The notes beneath the pieces were generated by a model. The model had not been told where the DNA came from and did no database searches. It saw nothing but the letters and a program-made list of their open reading frames with translations. A program made the position numbers and the translations under genes. Shown here in pieces: positions 42,541 to 43,431 of a stretch of DNA of 43,431 nucleotides (the stretch's first letter is position 1; each line of letters starts with the position of its first letter). Source of the DNA: Elusimicrobiota bacterium (GTDB taxonomy: Bacteria > Elusimicrobiota > Endomicrobiia > CG1-02-37-114 > XYA2-FULL-39-19); contig JAHIVV010000079.1 of NCBI GenBank assembly GCA_018816525.1, positions 1 to 43,431 of the forward strand, written 5' to 3'.

Positions 42541-43010
42541 AAAACAACAAAATAAAAAGCAGAAAAGAAATATTAGCTATTGTAAAAAAAATAAAAAAAC
42601 GGAATAAAAAGGTAGTTTTCACTAACGGTTGTTTTGATCTTTTGCATGCCGGGCATATCAGAATATTTGAAAAAGCAAAAACTTTGGGAGATGTCCTCAT
42701 AGTCGGTGTCAATTCTGATAAATCGATAAAAGAGCTCAAGGGCCCCAAAAGGCCTATTGTTCACGATAAATATCGTGCCGAGATTATAGCAAGCATTCAA
42801 TATGTTGATTATGTAACCATTTTTAATGAAAGATCCGTAATTCAACTCGTTAAAGAAATTCATCCCGATGTTTTAGTCAAGGGCGGGCATTATACGGTAA
42901 AAGAAGTCGTTGGTTGGCAGTATGCAGAAAAAGTAGCAAGAGTTCCGGTAGTCAAAGATTCTTCGACTACGAATATTATTAATAAAATTACAGACGTTTA
43001 TGGTAAATAA
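42537..43010 (+). CDS. hldE: Heptose 1-phosphate adenylyltransferase (HldE C-terminal/RfaE2 type)
   Basis: This enzyme makes ADP-heptose from heptose 1-phosphate. The 157 residues form one nucleotidyltransferase domain with the FTNGCFDLLHAGHIRIFEKAK motif containing HxGH, the GVNSDKSIKELKGPKRP segment and a late KDSSTTNIINKI motif. E. coli HldE also has an N-terminal ribokinase-like domain, absent here. It is therefore the stand-alone form (RfaE2/HldC), and the kinase must be elsewhere. Start is GTG in the gmhA stop. It overlaps the next gene by 11 bases. Confidence 0.93.
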   Translation: MKNNKIKSRKEILAIVKKIKKRNKKVVFTNGCFDLLHAGHIRIFEKAKTLGDVLIVGVNSDKSIKELKGPKRPIVHDKYRAEIIASIQYVDYVTIFNERSVIQLVKEIHPDVLVKGGHYTVKEVVGWQYAEKVARVPVVKDSSTTNIINKITDVYGK

Positions 43011-43422
43011 TCGCAGGGCTGGCGTATACAGGCTCCTTGATGCGAATTTAAACCGTGCCAGTGAAGGCATAAGAGTAATTGAAGACACTTACAGGTTTAT
43101 TTATAACGATAAAAAAATATTCGCGGTTTTAAGAGTTTTAAGGCATAAACTTAACAAAATAACGCAAAAAGCATACCCTGATCTAATTTTATCACGCGAT
43201 AGCCAGCAGGATTCCGGCAGAAAGATGGCTGAACAGGGGAGGAATAATTTAAAAGCCCTGCTTGCGGCCAACTTTAAAAGGATTGAGCAGGCTCTCCGGG
43301 TGCTTGAAGAATACTCGAAGCTTTTTTCAGCATCTGCAGGATCCGAATTTAAGAAAATCAGGTTTAAATTATACACATTGGAGAAAAAAAGCTGTGACTT
43401 TAATCGACCTGGCAAAAAGTAA
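43000..43422 (+). CDS. ThiD2-like protein (stand-alone ThiE N-terminal-type domain)
   Basis: The 140-residue, mostly helical product has the run RLLDANLNRASEGIRVIEDTYRFIY, then LRVLRHKLNKI, and a second NFKRIEQALRVLEEYSKL. I recognise this as the domain found at the N-terminus of some ThiE proteins. It has been described as ThiD2, a monofunctional HMP-phosphate kinase of thiamine synthesis unrelated to classical ThiD. Here it is stand-alone, without ThiE attached. It begins inside hldE with no visible ribosome-binding site. The function is from family knowledge. Confidence 0.75.
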   Translation: MVNNRRAGVYRLLDANLNRASEGIRVIEDTYRFIYNDKKIFAVLRVLRHKLNKITQKAYPDLILSRDSQQDSGRKMAEQGRNNLKALLAANFKRIEQALRVLEEYSKLFSASAGSEFKKIRFKLYTLEKKSCDFNRPGKK

Positions 43423-43431
43423 TACCGCAGT
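43394..43431 (+). CDS. Possible start of a further gene (partial)
   Basis: A GTG at 43394, ten bases after a GGAG, opens a frame reading V-T-L-I-D-L-A-K-S-N-T-A to the window edge, overlapping the previous gene by 29 bases. Such overlaps are common here. The short N-terminus is compatible with ThiC or another thiamine gene, but twelve residues cannot decide it. Confidence 0.3.
   Translation, partial: MTLIDLAKSNTA

Noticed and set aside
1-43431. CRISPR arrays, tRNA/rRNA genes, transposases, phage genes, toxin-antitoxin pairs
   Set aside because: None seen; all gaps are under about 145 bases and the coding content is accounted for.

Overview
The window is a dense bacterial chromosome segment, fairly A+T-rich, with about 57 protein-coding genes all on the + strand. 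Gaps are short and many stop/start codons overlap (ATGA, GTGA or TAATG). I see no tRNA, rRNA, insertion sequence, prophage or CRISPR. The organism is a diderm bacterium, judged from MCE lipid transport (MlaEFD), LPS heptose genes (gmhA, hldE C-terminal type), a lipoprotein and MreBCD/RodA/PBP2 elongasome genes. Divergence from textbook sequences, the absence of rpmD and a short L17 suggest an uncultivated or candidate phylum (Elusimicrobia/Omnitrophica-like would fit), but taxonomy is inference only.

Layout. (1) 1-11620: the end of rplV, then rpsC-rplP-rpmC-rpsQ-rplN-rplX-rplE-rpsN-rpsH-rplF-rplR-rpsE-rplO-secY-adk-map-infA-rpmJ-rpsM-rpsK-rpsD-rpoA-rplQ, the S10/spc/alpha supercluster without rpmD. 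Strong intercistronic hairpins sit on both sides of rpsD. (2) 11633-17059: mreB-mreC-mreD-mrdA-rodA, the cell-elongation set, starting 12 bases after rplQ. (3) 17074-23716: a radical SAM/DUF2344 fusion, then a near-consensus promoter with a palindrome in its spacer, then rplU-rpmA-obgE-proB-ychF. (4) 23754-28144: the only accessory-looking block, an ECF sigma factor, a membrane zinc-finger anti-sigma factor, and a ModBC-like ABC transporter with two tandem paralogous binding proteins. (5) 28163-31269: a consensus promoter and structured leader, then rpsF-ssb-rpsR-rplI-dnaB. (6) 31274-35319: alr, then mlaE-mlaF-mlaD, where MlaD carries a long strand-rich C-terminal domain. (7) 35316-41960: radA-aroC-aroK-pepQ-efp-accB-accC, with a curious partial second copy of the aroK start between aroC and aroK. 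(8) 41968-43431: gmhA, hldE (C-terminal type), a ThiD2-like gene, and possibly the start of another gene.

Most of the window is housekeeping: translation and secretion, cell shape, replication, peptidoglycan precursor supply, outer-membrane lipid homeostasis, shikimate and fatty-acid entry steps. The points most worth a second look are the aroK-start remnant ORF, the sigma/anti-sigma/dual-binding-protein ABC cluster, the MlaD C-terminal domain, the palindromic rplU promoter, the hairpins around rpsD, and the lost N-terminus of L17.
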